Shown piece after piece: positions 20,615 through 29,624 of a stretch of 40,342 nt of DNA. Location of the stretch: contig JAYWBB010000072.1 in assembly GCA_043781855.1 (NCBI GenBank), positions 1 through 40,342 on the forward strand, written 5' to 3'. Each line of letters begins with the position of its first letter. The stretch's first letter is position 1. The stretch comes from Nevskia sp043781855. GTDB lineage: Bacteria > Pseudomonadota > Gammaproteobacteria > Nevskiales > Nevskiaceae. The translations under genes were made by a program, and so were the position numbers. Below the pieces are notes generated by a model. That model was not told the origin of the DNA. It did no database searches and saw only the letters and a list, made by a program, of their open reading frames with translations.

Positions 20615-21418
20615 TCAAACCAGCAGGCGCGCGGTATCGATCAGATAGTAATCGCGCAACAACTGATAGAGCCTCGGATGCGCCTGCTGCAATTCCGCGC
20701 CGCTCTGGAAATACGCCTCGGTCGCCACCGCGAAAAATTCCTGCGGGCCTTCCAGGCCATAGTCGTCGAGCACCGGCGAAGGCTGTCGTTGCAGTCGCTC
20801 GAACTCGGCCTGCATGACCTTCGACCACAGCGTGTAGTCGGCCAGGCGCGGCGCGCCCGGCGCACCGGGATTCTCATCGTCGAGCTGGTGCGCGAACTCG
20901 TGCACCAGCACGTTGACCGGATCATTCGCGAGCGCAGCCTCGACATCTTCCCAGGAGAGAACCACGCGCTCGCCGTTCCAGGACTCGCCGATCTGGAGCT
21001 GCGGGCCATCGCTGACCAGACCCAGTTCGTCGGGCTCGTGATGGCGCACCCAGAACGCGGTCGGATACAGCAACACCGCGTGCAGGCCGCGGAAAACATG
21101 CGCCTCCGGCCGCAGGATCAGCAGGCAGGCCATGCCCGCGACGAGTACGCGCATCTCGTCCGTCACGGTGAGGCCGTTGCAGCCGATGAAGCGCACATCG
21201 TGCAGGAATTCCTGCGTGCGCTGCTGGTGCAGCACGCGCTGTTCCGGCGTCAGCCGCGCGAGCAGCGGCAGGCGCGAACGCAGCAGCGCACGCCATTCCG
21301 CCGGGAACGGCTGACGCTCGCGGCTGCGCTTGAGATACCGGCGGCGCAGGAACCACACGGCGAGAATCGCGGCGAGGAGCGCGACCATAAAATCACTGGC
21401 GCTGGCGGCAAGAGTCAT
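20615..21418 (-). CDS. mtfA: MtfA-like zinc metallopeptidase (M90 family)
   Basis: A 267-aa protein with the zinc motif HEFAHQLDDENP and a downstream Glu in GPQEFFAVATEAYF, as in MtfA. E. coli MtfA is cytoplasmic and acts on the glucose repressor Mlc. This homologue has an N-terminal hydrophobic helix (FMVALLAAILAVWFL), so it may be membrane-anchored. Two starts are possible, M1 at 21418 and M11 at 21388. It lies last in a leftward set after uvrD and a 51-aa membrane protein, and converges on the sensor kinase with 10 bases between stops. Confidence 0.85.
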   Translation of the reverse strand: MTLAASASDFMVALLAAILAVWFLRRRYLKRSRERQPFPAEWRALLRSRLPLLARLTPEQRVLHQQRTQEFLHDVRFIGCNGLTVTDEMRVLVAGMACLLILRPEAHVFRGLHAVLLYPTAFWVRHHEPDELGLVSDGPQLQIGESWNGERVVLSWEDVEAALANDPVNVLVHEFAHQLDDENPGAPGAPRLADYTLWSKVMQAEFERLQRQPSPVLDDYGLEGPQEFFAVATEAYFQSGAELQQAHPRLYQLLRDYYLIDTARLLV

Positions 21419-21499
21419 CGGCCCATCGGAGGGTGTCGGGATCAGCAGGTCATGGGTACGGTGACCGCGACGATCAAGACCCGCTGTTCGGTCCGGCCG

Positions 21500-21655
21500 T
21501 TACCAGAAGCCGCCCTTGTCGTCGGCGTTGTCGTCGTCCTTGGGCTTTGCCTTCGAGGCAGCGCGGCCCCGGTAGTACGAGACGGCGCGCAAGGTTGCGA
21601 TCGGGCCGACGATCACGCCGACGACGAGCAGCACGATGATGATTTCTGCACCCAT
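21500..21655 (-). CDS. very small single-span membrane protein, function unknown
   Basis: A 51-aa protein. One membrane helix (AEIIIVLLVVGVIVGPIATL) is followed by a basic stretch (YYRGRAASKAKPK) and an acidic tail ending in DDKGGFW. The ATG at 21655 has a GAGGG about 11 bases upstream, lying inside the end of uvrD; a longer in-frame extension overlaps uvrD and has no membrane protein character. It starts 13 bases after the uvrD stop and is followed by mtfA. I recognise no family. Confidence 0.65.
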   Translation of the reverse strand: MGAEIIIVLLVVGVIVGPIATLRAVSYYRGRAASKAKPKDDDNADDKGGFW

Positions 21656-21668
21656 ACTGAAATGACCC

Positions 21669-23939
21669 TCAAAGCGGCTGCAGGTTCGCGTACGACAGCA
21701 TGAGCCACTTCGTACCGCTCTCCCGGAACTTGATCTCGACTCGTGTCCGCTCGCCGTCGCCATCGAACGACAGGATCGTGCCCTCGCCGAATTTCGGATG
21801 TTTCACGCGGTCGCCAAGCTTGTGGCCGCCCGGGCCTTCGCCGTTGGTCGCGGCGCTCATCAATGTACGCGACGGCGGCGCGTCGCTGCGCTGGCCATAG
21901 CGCTCGCGTGGCGCGTAGCCACCACCATAGCTGCCGCCGCCGCTGCTGAAGGCGCTGTCGCGCGGCGCGCGCTCGAACGAAGGCCGCAGGACGCCCGCGC
22001 GCGGGCGTGTCTCGACGATGGTTTCGGCGGGGATGTCCTTGAGGAACATCGAGGGCGCGCCGAGCTGTTCCTGGCCATGGATACGCCGTACTTCGGCGTA
22101 GGTCAGGTACAGCTGCTTGCGCGCACGCGTGATGCCGACATACGCGAGCCGGCGCTCTTCTTCGAGGCTGCCATCGTCGATCGAACGCTGGTTCGGGAAC
22201 AGGCCATTCTCCATGCCGACGAGAAACACCACCGGAAACTCCAGTCCCTTCGCCGAATGCAAGGTCATCAGTTGCACGCAGTCTTCGCCGAGGCCGGCCT
22301 GACGCTCGCCGGCTTCGAGCGCGGCGTGCGCCAGGAACGAGTTGACCGGGTCGAGACCCTCGTCCTCGGGCGGGCGCTCGAAGCTGCGCGCCGCGTTGAT
22401 CAGTTCGTCGAGATTTTCCAGACGCGCTTCGGCTTGCTCACCCTTTTCCTTCTTGTAGTGCTCGCGCAGGCCGGAGCGCTCGATCATCCACTCCGTCATC
22501 TTCGACAGCGGCTGATCTTTCGTCTCGGCCGCGAGGCCGTCGATCAGATCGACAAAAACTTTCAGGCTGCCGGCGCTGCGGCCGAGCTTCGCCGCCGTAT
22601 TCGTCGCCGCCTGCCACAGCGATACGCCGCCTTCGCGCGCCAGCGCACGCAGGCGTTCGATGGTCGTCGCGCCGATGCCGCGCGTCGGCGTGTTGACGGC
22701 GCGCTCGAAGCTGGCATCGTCATCGCGAATCGCGACGAGGCGCAGATACGCGAGCGCGTCCTTGACCTCCATGCGCTCGAAGAAACGCAGGCCGCCGTAG
22801 ATGCGGTAAGGCAGGCGATTGCGGATCAGGGTTTCTTCCAGCACGCGCGACTGCGCATTCGAGCGGTACAGGATCGCGCAGTCGCTCAGCCCGCAAGTTC
22901 CCGCGTGATGCGCCTTGATCCGGTTGACGACGAACTCGGCCTCGTCGTACTCATTGAACGCCGCGTAGAGCTGGATCGGCTCGCCCTCCTGATCGTCGGT
23001 CCAGAGGTTCTTGCCGAGCCGCCCGGTGTTCTTCGCAATCAGCCCGTTCGCGGCCTTGAGGATCGTACCGGTCGAGCGATAGTTCTGTTCGAGACGGACG
23101 ACTTCGGTGCCGGGAAAATCATGGCTGAGCTTGACCATGTTCTCGACCTTGGCGCCACGCCAGCTGTAGATCGACTGATCGTCATCGCCGACCACGAACA
23201 TCGTGCCGCTGTTGCCGGCCAGCGTGCGCAGCCAGGCGTATTGCAGCGTGTTGGTGTCCTGGAACTCGTCGACCAGGATGTGGCGGAAGCGGTTGCGGTA
23301 GTGCGTCTGGATTTCGCGGTTGTCGCGGCATAGTTCGTGGGCGCGCAGCAGCAGTTCGGCGAAATCGACCAGCCCGCTCGCCGCGCATTGCGCTTCGTAC
23401 GCGCTGTAGATGCGCACGAGGTTGCGCTGCGCGAAATCGCCCATGTCCACCATCGCCGTCGGGCGCCGTCCTTCCTCTTTCTGCGAATTGATCCAGCCGG
23501 TGACCTGCTTCGGCACCCACTGCTCTTCGGAAAGATCGAGGCCGCGGATCACGCGCTTGACCAGGCGTACCTGATCGTCGGCGTCGAGAATCTGGAAGTT
23601 CTGCGGCAAGCCCGCGTCCTTCCAGTGCAGCCGCAGCATGCGATGCGCGATGCCGTGAAAGGTGCCGACCCACATCGTCCGCACCGGCACGCGCACGAGG
23701 CTCTCGATGCGCCCGCGCATCTCGGCCGCCGCCTTGTTGGTGAACGTCACCGCAAGAATCGAATGCGGCGAGACGTTCTCGACTTCGATCAGCCAGGCGA
23801 TGCGGTGCGTGAGCACGCGCGTCTTGCCGGAACCGGCGCCGGCCAGCACGAGCCGATGCTCGGGCGGCGCGGTGACGGCGTCGCGCTGTGCGGGGTTGAG
23901 GATGGCAACGAGTTCGGCGACCGAGTCGGAAGAATGCAT
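21669..23939 (-). CDS. uvrD: DNA helicase II (UvrD/Rep superfamily 1A)
   Basis: A 756-aa 3'-5' helicase for nucleotide excision and mismatch repair. Motifs in order: Q-like LNPAQRDAV, Walker A GAGSGKT (34-40), TFTNKAAAEM, motif II DEFQDTN, motif III GDDDQSIYSWRGA, motif IV QNYRS, motif V LMTLHSAKGLEFPVVF and motif VI VGITRAR. The C-terminus has a Gly/Ser-rich linker and the Tudor-like fold typical of UvrD/PcrA (VKHPKFGEGTI, ending WLMLSYANLQPL). The length and the C-terminal domain favour UvrD over Rep. The ATG at 23939 starts 26 bases after the terC stop on the same strand. Confidence 0.96.
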   Translation of the reverse strand: MHSSDSVAELVAILNPAQRDAVTAPPEHRLVLAGAGSGKTRVLTHRIAWLIEVENVSPHSILAVTFTNKAAAEMRGRIESLVRVPVRTMWVGTFHGIAHRMLRLHWKDAGLPQNFQILDADDQVRLVKRVIRGLDLSEEQWVPKQVTGWINSQKEEGRRPTAMVDMGDFAQRNLVRIYSAYEAQCAASGLVDFAELLLRAHELCRDNREIQTHYRNRFRHILVDEFQDTNTLQYAWLRTLAGNSGTMFVVGDDDQSIYSWRGAKVENMVKLSHDFPGTEVVRLEQNYRSTGTILKAANGLIAKNTGRLGKNLWTDDQEGEPIQLYAAFNEYDEAEFVVNRIKAHHAGTCGLSDCAILYRSNAQSRVLEETLIRNRLPYRIYGGLRFFERMEVKDALAYLRLVAIRDDDASFERAVNTPTRGIGATTIERLRALAREGGVSLWQAATNTAAKLGRSAGSLKVFVDLIDGLAAETKDQPLSKMTEWMIERSGLREHYKKEKGEQAEARLENLDELINAARSFERPPEDEGLDPVNSFLAHAALEAGERQAGLGEDCVQLMTLHSAKGLEFPVVFLVGMENGLFPNQRSIDDGSLEEERRLAYVGITRARKQLYLTYAEVRRIHGQEQLGAPSMFLKDIPAETIVETRPRAGVLRPSFERAPRDSAFSSGGGSYGGGYAPRERYGQRSDAPPSRTLMSAATNGEGPGGHKLGDRVKHPKFGEGTILSFDGDGERTRVEIKFRESGTKWLMLSYANLQPL

Positions 23940-23965
23940 CCGCGCAGTTTACCGGGCGCGGCGCC

Positions 23966-24694
23966 TCAGTCCGCAGCTCGGCGCGCCATCAGCCGGCGCA
24001 TGCGCAAATGCAGCAGCTCGACACCGCTCGAAAACGCCATGGCGACGTAGACATAAGCCTTCGAGAAGTGCACGCCGCTGCCTTCCAGCATCAGCACGAC
24101 ACCGATCATCACGAGGAACGCCAGCGCAAGGATCTTGATCGAGGGATTGGCCTCGACGAAACGGGACACCGGGCCGGAGAAGAACATCATCACGATGATC
24201 GCGGCGACGATCGCCGCAATCATGACCGGCAGGTTGTTGGTCATGCCGACTGCGGTGATCACCGAGTCGAGTGAGAACACGATGTCGAGAATCATGATCT
24301 GCACGATGATCGTGAGGAAACTGGCGGCGGCTTTTTCTCCGGCTTTGACCTCGTGCTCGAAACCCGCCATCACCGCACGCAGCTCGCCGACGCTTTTGAC
24401 GATCAGAAACAGACCACCGCAGAACAGGATGAGGTCGCGCCCCGATATGTCATGGTCGAAAAGCTGGAATAGCGGCTCGATCAGCCGCGCAAGCCAGGAC
24501 AAGGACAGCAGCAGCAGGATGCGCGTGACCATGGCGCCGGCCAGGCCCCAGAAGCGCGCGCTGGCCTGCTGTTTTTCCGGCAGCTTCGCCGACATGATCG
24601 ACAGGAAGATGATGTTGTCGATGCCGAGTACGATTTCCAGTGCCGCGAGCGTCAGGAAGGCGACGATCAGTTCGGGGTCGAGCAGGGCAGTCAT
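23966..24694 (-). CDS. TerC-family integral membrane protein
   Basis: A 242-aa polytopic membrane protein. The TerC signatures are both present: EIVLGIDNIIFLSIM near residue 20 and DIVFSLDSVITAVGM near 140, each with the conserved Asp in a membrane helix. About seven helices are predicted. Family members (TerC, Alx, MeeF) are linked to tellurite resistance or manganese efflux. No tellurite genes are nearby. The start is taken as the ATG at 24694 because the upstream frame is not protein-like. The 5' region has a small GAAA-loop hairpin but no recognisable manganese riboswitch. It leads the leftward set with uvrD. Confidence 0.9.
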   Translation of the reverse strand: MTALLDPELIVAFLTLAALEIVLGIDNIIFLSIMSAKLPEKQQASARFWGLAGAMVTRILLLLSLSWLARLIEPLFQLFDHDISGRDLILFCGGLFLIVKSVGELRAVMAGFEHEVKAGEKAAASFLTIIVQIMILDIVFSLDSVITAVGMTNNLPVMIAAIVAAIIVMMFFSGPVSRFVEANPSIKILALAFLVMIGVVLMLEGSGVHFSKAYVYVAMAFSSGVELLHLRMRRLMARRAAD

Positions 24695-24907
24695 CAGGAG
24701 CGGGGGACAAGGGGATGAATCATTATGATGGAAACTTAATGTGGGCTTTCGCCTACTACTAGAAGACCTTCTGCAAAGCCGGGGGTTCATGGCGGCGCGA
24801 AATCCGCGAAGCGCGCGATCCGGCTTCACACAACCGCAATCTGCCCGTCATAACCGCTTTACCGCGATTTCCTAGGCTGCCTCTGCGGGAATTGCGGAGA
24901 CGCCTGG

Positions 24908-26023
24908 ATGAAGATTGCGTACGGAGTCATGGGCTACGGTCGCGGCCATGCGATGCGCACCGCGTCGGTGCTGCCGGCGCTGATGAAGGCGCACGAGATC
25001 ACCGTCTACGCCGGCGGCGACGCCTACGAGGTGCTCGCGCCGCAGTTCACGACGGTGCGCATTCCAACCGTCGGTTATGTCTACAACGCGCGCGGCGGCC
25101 ACTCGTTCGGCAAGACCTTGCTCAACAACCTCGCTCCGATGACCGATCTGATGCTGCGCGGTCATGGGTCCGACACCGTCGAGCGCGAATTCAAAAGCCG
25201 GGACACGCAGCTCGTGATTTCGGATTCCGAGGCCTGGACGCACCGCGCCGCGCGCCGGCTCGGACTGCCGCGCATCAGCTTCGATCACGTCGGCATCATT
25301 GCCTACTGCAAGCCACATTTTCCGCCGGATCTCTGGCTGCTCGGCCTGCGCGATGCGAAGGGCTACCGCGCGCTGATGGGCATTCCCGAGCGCATCCTGA
25401 TTTCCAGTTTCTACCCGGCGGAGGGCGCGTATCCGGGCGTCAAGATCGTCGGGCCGATGCTCCGCGACGACGTGCTGCGCGTGCAGCCGCAAGCCGGCGA
25501 CTATCTGCTCGCGTACTTCAACAAGGGCGAGCACCAGTATCTGCCGCACATCGACCGCGCGCTGCGCCTGCTCGATCATCGCGTGGTGATCTACGGCACG
25601 CCGTTTCGCGGCGTCGTCGAGAATCTCGACTTCCGCGCGCCCAGCAACGAGTGGTTCGTGCGCGATCTCGCGCACTGCAAGGCGCTTCTGAGCACGGCTG
25701 GCAACCAGACCATCGGCGAGGCGATTCACTTCGGAAAACCCATTCTCGCGATTCCCGAGGAAGCCTTCGAACAACGCCTCAACGCGTATGTGATCGAACG
25801 CATGGGGGTGGGCATGCGCGGTGATCGTCTGCGGCTGACGCCGAGCGACGTCGACCGCTTCATGGGCAACCTCGACTATTACCGCAGCAACATGGCCGCG
25901 CATGCCGGCGATGGTCGGGCCGAAGCGGTCGAAACACTGCTGCGCTATATCGACGAGTTGGGTGAAGCTCCGGCCGGACGGCGCACCCACCGTTCGGCGC
26001 GAGAAGCGGCGGCAAGGGCCTGA
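24908..26023 (+). CDS. MurG-like glycosyltransferase (Glyco_trans_1_3 / MJ1255-VC2487 type)
   Basis: A 371-aa GT-B fold glycosyltransferase. The N-terminus MKIAYGVMGYGRGHAMR has the glycine loop and the His of this group, and the C-terminal donor site reads STAGNQTIGEAIHFGKPILAIPEEAFEQRLNA in outline (GN...E..HFGKP...EQ.LNA). It has no membrane segment, so it probably acts at the cytoplasmic face. The sugar and acceptor are unknown. It is the first of three rightward genes with a WS/DGAT acyltransferase and a polytopic acyltransferase, which suggests a glycolipid or acylated envelope product. The 213 bases upstream separate it from the divergent terC. Confidence 0.82.
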   Translation: MKIAYGVMGYGRGHAMRTASVLPALMKAHEITVYAGGDAYEVLAPQFTTVRIPTVGYVYNARGGHSFGKTLLNNLAPMTDLMLRGHGSDTVEREFKSRDTQLVISDSEAWTHRAARRLGLPRISFDHVGIIAYCKPHFPPDLWLLGLRDAKGYRALMGIPERILISSFYPAEGAYPGVKIVGPMLRDDVLRVQPQAGDYLLAYFNKGEHQYLPHIDRALRLLDHRVVIYGTPFRGVVENLDFRAPSNEWFVRDLAHCKALLSTAGNQTIGEAIHFGKPILAIPEEAFEQRLNAYVIERMGVGMRGDRLRLTPSDVDRFMGNLDYYRSNMAAHAGDGRAEAVETLLRYIDELGEAPAGRRTHRSAREAAARA

Positions 26024-26138
26024 GCGACGCCCGGCGCAACCTGCCGACGGGAACGGTCAGGGCTTACGTCCCCGCTACGAACGGGGCAAGCAACAGGGTA
26101 AAGTCGGGCCACGACGAAACCTGCCGCAGGGGGAGATG

Positions 26139-27536
26139 ATGGCAAGACTCAAACCGCTCGATGCGTCCTGGTTCTACGTAGAGTCCCGCGCCACGCCGAT
26201 GCATGTCGCCGGTCTCAATATCTTCTCGCTGCCGGCGAAGGCGAAGCCGGATTTCCTCCGCAACTTCGTCGCCGAAATCCGCGCAGCGAAGGCCTTCGTG
26301 CCGCCGTGGAACCTGCGGCTCAAATCGTCGGTGCTGCGCGGCGTCATGCCCGAGTGGGAAACCGACGATGGCCTCGATCTCGACTACCACGTTCGCCATT
26401 CCGCCCTGCCCGGACCCGGCGGGGAGCGCGAACTCGGCGTGCTGGTGTCGCGCCTGCACAGCCACCCGCTCGATCTGTCGCGACCGCTCTGGGAATGCCA
26501 TGTCATCGAGGGTCTCGAAGACAACCGCTTCGCGCTGTACACAAAGATGCACCACGCGCTGATCGACGGCGTCGGCGGCATGCGCATGACGGTGCGGGCG
26601 ATGTCGACGAGCGCCAGCGACACGAAAATCCTGCCCGCCTGGACCGTCGGCGCCCAGCCCCGGCCGCGCAAGGAACGCGCGGAGAGCGAGGAAGCCCCGC
26701 CGGCGCCGCTCACGAATCTGCTCGAACAGCTCAAGCAGCAGGCCGAACTGCTGCCGCAGGTCGGCGGCGCGCTGCTGGAAATCTGGCGCAAGAAGAAGTT
26801 CGACGACTCGCTGGTGCGCCCGTTCGCCGCGCCGAAGTCCGTGCTCAACGACCGCATCACCGGCCAGCGCCGGTTCGCCACGCAGCGCTACGAGCTGATC
26901 CGCCTGCGCCGGATGGCCGATGCCGCCGGCGTCACGCTCAACGACATCGTGCTGGCGATCTGCGCGGCGGCCTTGCGCCGCTTCCTGAAGGAACTGAACG
27001 TATTGCCGCGACGCAACCTGACCGCCGGCCTGCCGGTTTCGGTACGGCCCAAGGACGACGAACAGCTCGGCACCGCGATCAGCTTCATCCTCGCCGATCT
27101 CGGCACCTCCATCAGCGATCCGATCCGTCGCCTGGAAGCGATCCACGCTTCGACCGTGCGCGCCAAACAGCATATGAAAACCCTGCCGAAGAGCGGGCTC
27201 AACAACTACACGATGCTGTTCATGGCGCCGTACATCCTCGGCATGCTGACCGGGGCTGCGGGCCGGATCAAGCCGATGTTCAACGTCGCGATCTCGAATG
27301 TGCCCGGCCCGGAAAAGCCGATGTACATCGGCGGCGCCAAGCTCGAAGCGATGTATCCGGTCTCGGTGCTGCAACAGGGGCAGGCGCTGAACATCACCTG
27401 CATCTCCTACGCCGGCATGCTGAACTTCGGCTTCACCGGCAGCCGTGATGCGTTGCCGCACATGCAGCGGCTCGCGGTCTACACCGGCGAAGCGCTGGAC
27501 GAGCTCGAAGAGGCCATCGCCAAGCGGGCCGTGTGA
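26139..27536 (+). CDS. wax ester synthase/diacylglycerol acyltransferase (WS/DGAT) family O-acyltransferase
   Basis: A 465-aa protein. The N-terminus RLKPLDASWFYVESRATPMHVAGL (here split: PLDASWFYVE and TPMHVAGL) is typical of the family. The catalytic HHxxxDG motif is HHALIDG at residues 138-144. The C-terminal half has NDIVLAICAAALRRFL, a PVSVRP motif and NVAISNVPGP. Members use acyl-CoA to esterify fatty alcohols or diacylglycerol; some act on other alcohols. Two consecutive ATGs occur at 26136 and 26139; the GGGGGAG abuts the first, so the second is the better start. Its stop overlaps the next ATG (TGATG). Confidence 0.9.
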   Translation: MARLKPLDASWFYVESRATPMHVAGLNIFSLPAKAKPDFLRNFVAEIRAAKAFVPPWNLRLKSSVLRGVMPEWETDDGLDLDYHVRHSALPGPGGERELGVLVSRLHSHPLDLSRPLWECHVIEGLEDNRFALYTKMHHALIDGVGGMRMTVRAMSTSASDTKILPAWTVGAQPRPRKERAESEEAPPAPLTNLLEQLKQQAELLPQVGGALLEIWRKKKFDDSLVRPFAAPKSVLNDRITGQRRFATQRYELIRLRRMADAAGVTLNDIVLAICAAALRRFLKELNVLPRRNLTAGLPVSVRPKDDEQLGTAISFILADLGTSISDPIRRLEAIHASTVRAKQHMKTLPKSGLNNYTMLFMAPYILGMLTGAAGRIKPMFNVAISNVPGPEKPMYIGGAKLEAMYPVSVLQQGQALNITCISYAGMLNFGFTGSRDALPHMQRLAVYTGEALDELEEAIAKRAV

Positions 27537-28753
27537 TGAGCGCGCAGACGGATGCCGGCAGGCCGGTGGCAGCCCGCGTCGCGGCGATCGACCTGCTGCG
27601 CGGCCTGGTCATCGTCATCATGGCGCTCGACCACGCACGCGATTACTTCAGCGTATTTCCGTACCAGCCGACCGATCTTTCGCAGGCTTCGGCGACATTG
27701 TTCCTGACGCGCTGGATCACCCATTTCTGTGCGCCGGTGTTCGTCTTCCTGGCCGGCACCAGCGCCTGGCTGCACAGTCACAATGCCGGCCTGACGCAGG
27801 CCGCCTTGCAGCGGTTTCTGCTGACGCGCGGCCTCTGGCTGGTCTTCCTCGATCTGACCTGGAACAGCTTCATGTGGCGCTTCGATCTCGACGGCGTGCA
27901 GGTGCAGGTGCTGTGGGCGCTGGGCTGGTCGATGGTGTTTCTGGCGGTGCTGCTGCCGTTGCCGCGCACGGCGATTGTCGTCATCGGCGCGATCATCGTC
28001 GGCGGTCACAACCTGCTCGACGGCATCCACGCCGCCGACTTCGGCGCGCCGAACTCGGCCGCTGCGCTGGCCTGGGATGTGCTGCACGAGCCGCATTTCG
28101 GGCAGACCGCGTCGGGCTTCCAGTTCGGCATCCTCTACCCGTTGCTGCCCTGGATCGGCGTAATGGCGCTGGGCTATGGCTTCGGCCCGGTGCTGGCCTG
28201 GGAGCGTGCGCGCCGCGAGCGCTGCATGGCGATCGCCGGGCTCGCGCTGATCGCGCTGTTCCTGCTGCTGCGGCTGAACAACGGCTATGGTGAATCGAAC
28301 CCGCCGGGCTTCGGCGGCGGTCACGTCTTTGCGCCCAATCCGCGTGGCGCCCTTTACACCTGGCTGGGCCTGCTCAACCTGAGCAAGTACCCGCCTTCGC
28401 TGCAATACCTGCTGATGACGCTGGGTCCGGCACTGCTGCTGATGCCGCTGTTGGAACGCTGGCGCGGACGCGGCGCGGAATTCTTCACGGTGTTCGGCCG
28501 CGTGCCGATGTTCTTCTACCTGCTGCACGTGCCCTTGATCCATCTCGCGAGTGTCGTCGCGACGCACCTGATGTTCGGCGACGCGGCGCAGAACCTCAAT
28601 CCGCAGAATCCGGTATTGCCGGGCTACACGCCGAGCCTGGTGCCGGTCTACCTGGGCTGGATTGCGGCGGTCGCGATCCTTTATCCGGCCTGCCGCTGGT
28701 ATGCCGGCTACAAGCAGCGGCACAAGGACAACCGCTGGCTCAGCTACCTGTGA
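27536..28753 (+). CDS. polytopic membrane acyltransferase-like protein (DUF1624/heparan-alpha-glucosaminide N-acetyltransferase domain)
   Basis: A 405-aa protein with about ten hydrophobic helices. The opening AAIDLLRGLVIVIMALDHARDYF is the hallmark of the DUF1624/HGSNAT-like group (read in parts: IDLLRGLVI, MALDHARDYF), and THFCAPVFVFLAGTSAWL follows. Such proteins carry acyl groups across the membrane to acceptors. The ATG at 27536 overlaps the stop of the WS/DGAT gene by one base. It ends one base before the stop of the convergent DUF2062 gene, so the two operons meet end to end. Confidence 0.85.
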   Translation: MSAQTDAGRPVAARVAAIDLLRGLVIVIMALDHARDYFSVFPYQPTDLSQASATLFLTRWITHFCAPVFVFLAGTSAWLHSHNAGLTQAALQRFLLTRGLWLVFLDLTWNSFMWRFDLDGVQVQVLWALGWSMVFLAVLLPLPRTAIVVIGAIIVGGHNLLDGIHAADFGAPNSAAALAWDVLHEPHFGQTASGFQFGILYPLLPWIGVMALGYGFGPVLAWERARRERCMAIAGLALIALFLLLRLNNGYGESNPPGFGGGHVFAPNPRGALYTWLGLLNLSKYPPSLQYLLMTLGPALLLMPLLERWRGRGAEFFTVFGRVPMFFYLLHVPLIHLASVVATHLMFGDAAQNLNPQNPVLPGYTPSLVPVYLGWIAAVAILYPACRWYAGYKQRHKDNRWLSYL

Positions 28754-28754
28754 A

Positions 28755-29246
28755 TCAGCCCGCGTGCGCGCGGGCGGCCAGTGCGCGCAAGGCCGGGCGC
28801 AGCGCGTAGTAGAGAACCACCGCGACCAGCGGCGCCGTCACCAACCAGGCCGCGACGCCACCGAGCGCGATCAGGCCGAAATCCAGCATGAATTGCCAGG
28901 GCCCGACCCGGAAGCGCTCGATCATCTCGGGAATCGACAGCGCCAGATGGGGCGCACCGAAGACTTCGCCGAAACGGTAGAACGGGATCAGCAGCCCGAG
29001 TTGCATCGGGTAGACGATCCAGTTCACGAGCTGGATGATCGGCTGGTTCAGGCGCAGCCAGACGGCGGCAAGCGCGCAGAGAATCGTCGTGCTGCCGATG
29101 ATCGGAAACACCGCGAGCACCGTGCCGAGCGCGATGGTCAGCGCAATCTTCTCCGGCGCTATGCCCTGCCGGAATTGCGCGACGATCGGCGCGCGGACGC
29201 GCCGCTGCCAGAAGGAGCCGTGAACGCTGTCGACGGATACGCTCAC
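28755..29246 (-). CDS. DUF2062-family membrane protein
   Basis: A 163-aa protein. It has the family pattern GIAPEKIALTIALGTVLAVFPIIGSTT in its first third (read in parts), then WIVYPMQLGLLIPFYRFGE and a C-terminal helix pair (FMLDFGLIALGGVAAWLV and following). Function is unknown. The start is a GTG at 29246 that overlaps the stop of the upstream gene in the GTGA arrangement, a common sign of coupling; no ATG fits. It is the last gene of the leftward lipid cluster. Confidence 0.83.
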   Translation of the reverse strand: MSVSVDSVHGSFWQRRVRAPIVAQFRQGIAPEKIALTIALGTVLAVFPIIGSTTILCALAAVWLRLNQPIIQLVNWIVYPMQLGLLIPFYRFGEVFGAPHLALSIPEMIERFRVGPWQFMLDFGLIALGGVAAWLVTAPLVAVVLYYALRPALRALAARAHAG

Positions 29247-29575
29247 TGGCGCCGCAACAGGAAATCTTCGACCGTCGCGCCCGGCGGCAGGCGAAACAAC
29301 TGGATCAGCGCGTAACCCGCCATCGCAATGTTGCCGAGCGCGAAAATCAGCACCAGCCAGATCGCGCTGGCGACGACCGAGCGCTCCTTGTAGGCAACCC
29401 ACAGCCAGTAGGTGAAGAACGCGAGGTAGGTATCAACGAGTGTGGCGATAAACCAGGGATGCGTGACGACGGCCTGCGGCGTTTCGTAGAACGGCAGGAT
29501 GCTGGTCGCCCAGCCGGTTGCGCCGAGGATGGTGACGAGGATCAGCGCGAAGATCAGTTTCAGGCGGAGGGTCAC
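29243..29575 (-). CDS. small membrane protein, DUF1475-like
   Basis: A 110-aa protein with three hydrophobic helices (LKLIFALILVTILGATGW, PWFIATLVDTYLAFFTYWLWVAY, ASAIWLVLIFALGNIAMAGYA; each shown as a short part of the span). The family match to DUF1475 is from memory and moderate. The start is read as the GTG at 29575 with GGAG 8 bases upstream. An ATG at 29607 is in frame but sits in the loop of the terminator hairpin. It overlaps the DUF2062 gene by 4 bases. Confidence 0.7.
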   Translation of the reverse strand: MTLRLKLIFALILVTILGATGWATSILPFYETPQAVVTHPWFIATLVDTYLAFFTYWLWVAYKERSVVASAIWLVLIFALGNIAMAGYALIQLFRLPPGATVEDFLLRRQ

Positions 29576-29586
29576 GGTGCGGCTCC

Positions 29587-29624
29587 AAAAGAAACGCCCC
29601 GCCACCATGACGGCAGCGGGGCGT
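29587..29624 (-). terminator. intrinsic terminator after the cyclopropane synthase gene
   Basis: A perfect 9-bp stem (ACGCCCCGC at 29594-29602 with GCGGGGCGT at 29616-29624) with a 13-base loop is followed, on the - strand, by TTTCTTTT. It lies 14 bases after the stop of the upstream gene and ends about 12 bases before the GTG of the DUF1475-like gene. Confidence 0.8.

Noticed and set aside
24695..24907. Possible manganese (yybP-ykoY) riboswitch upstream of the terC gene
   Set aside because: The conserved GGGGAGUA element is absent on the terC strand; only a short GGC-GAAA-GCC hairpin is visible.
25902..26138. Upstream extension of the WS/DGAT frame into the glycosyltransferase gene
   Set aside because: The family starts at MARLKPLDA, and the purine-rich site lies just before 26139; the extension overlaps the real glycosyltransferase frame.
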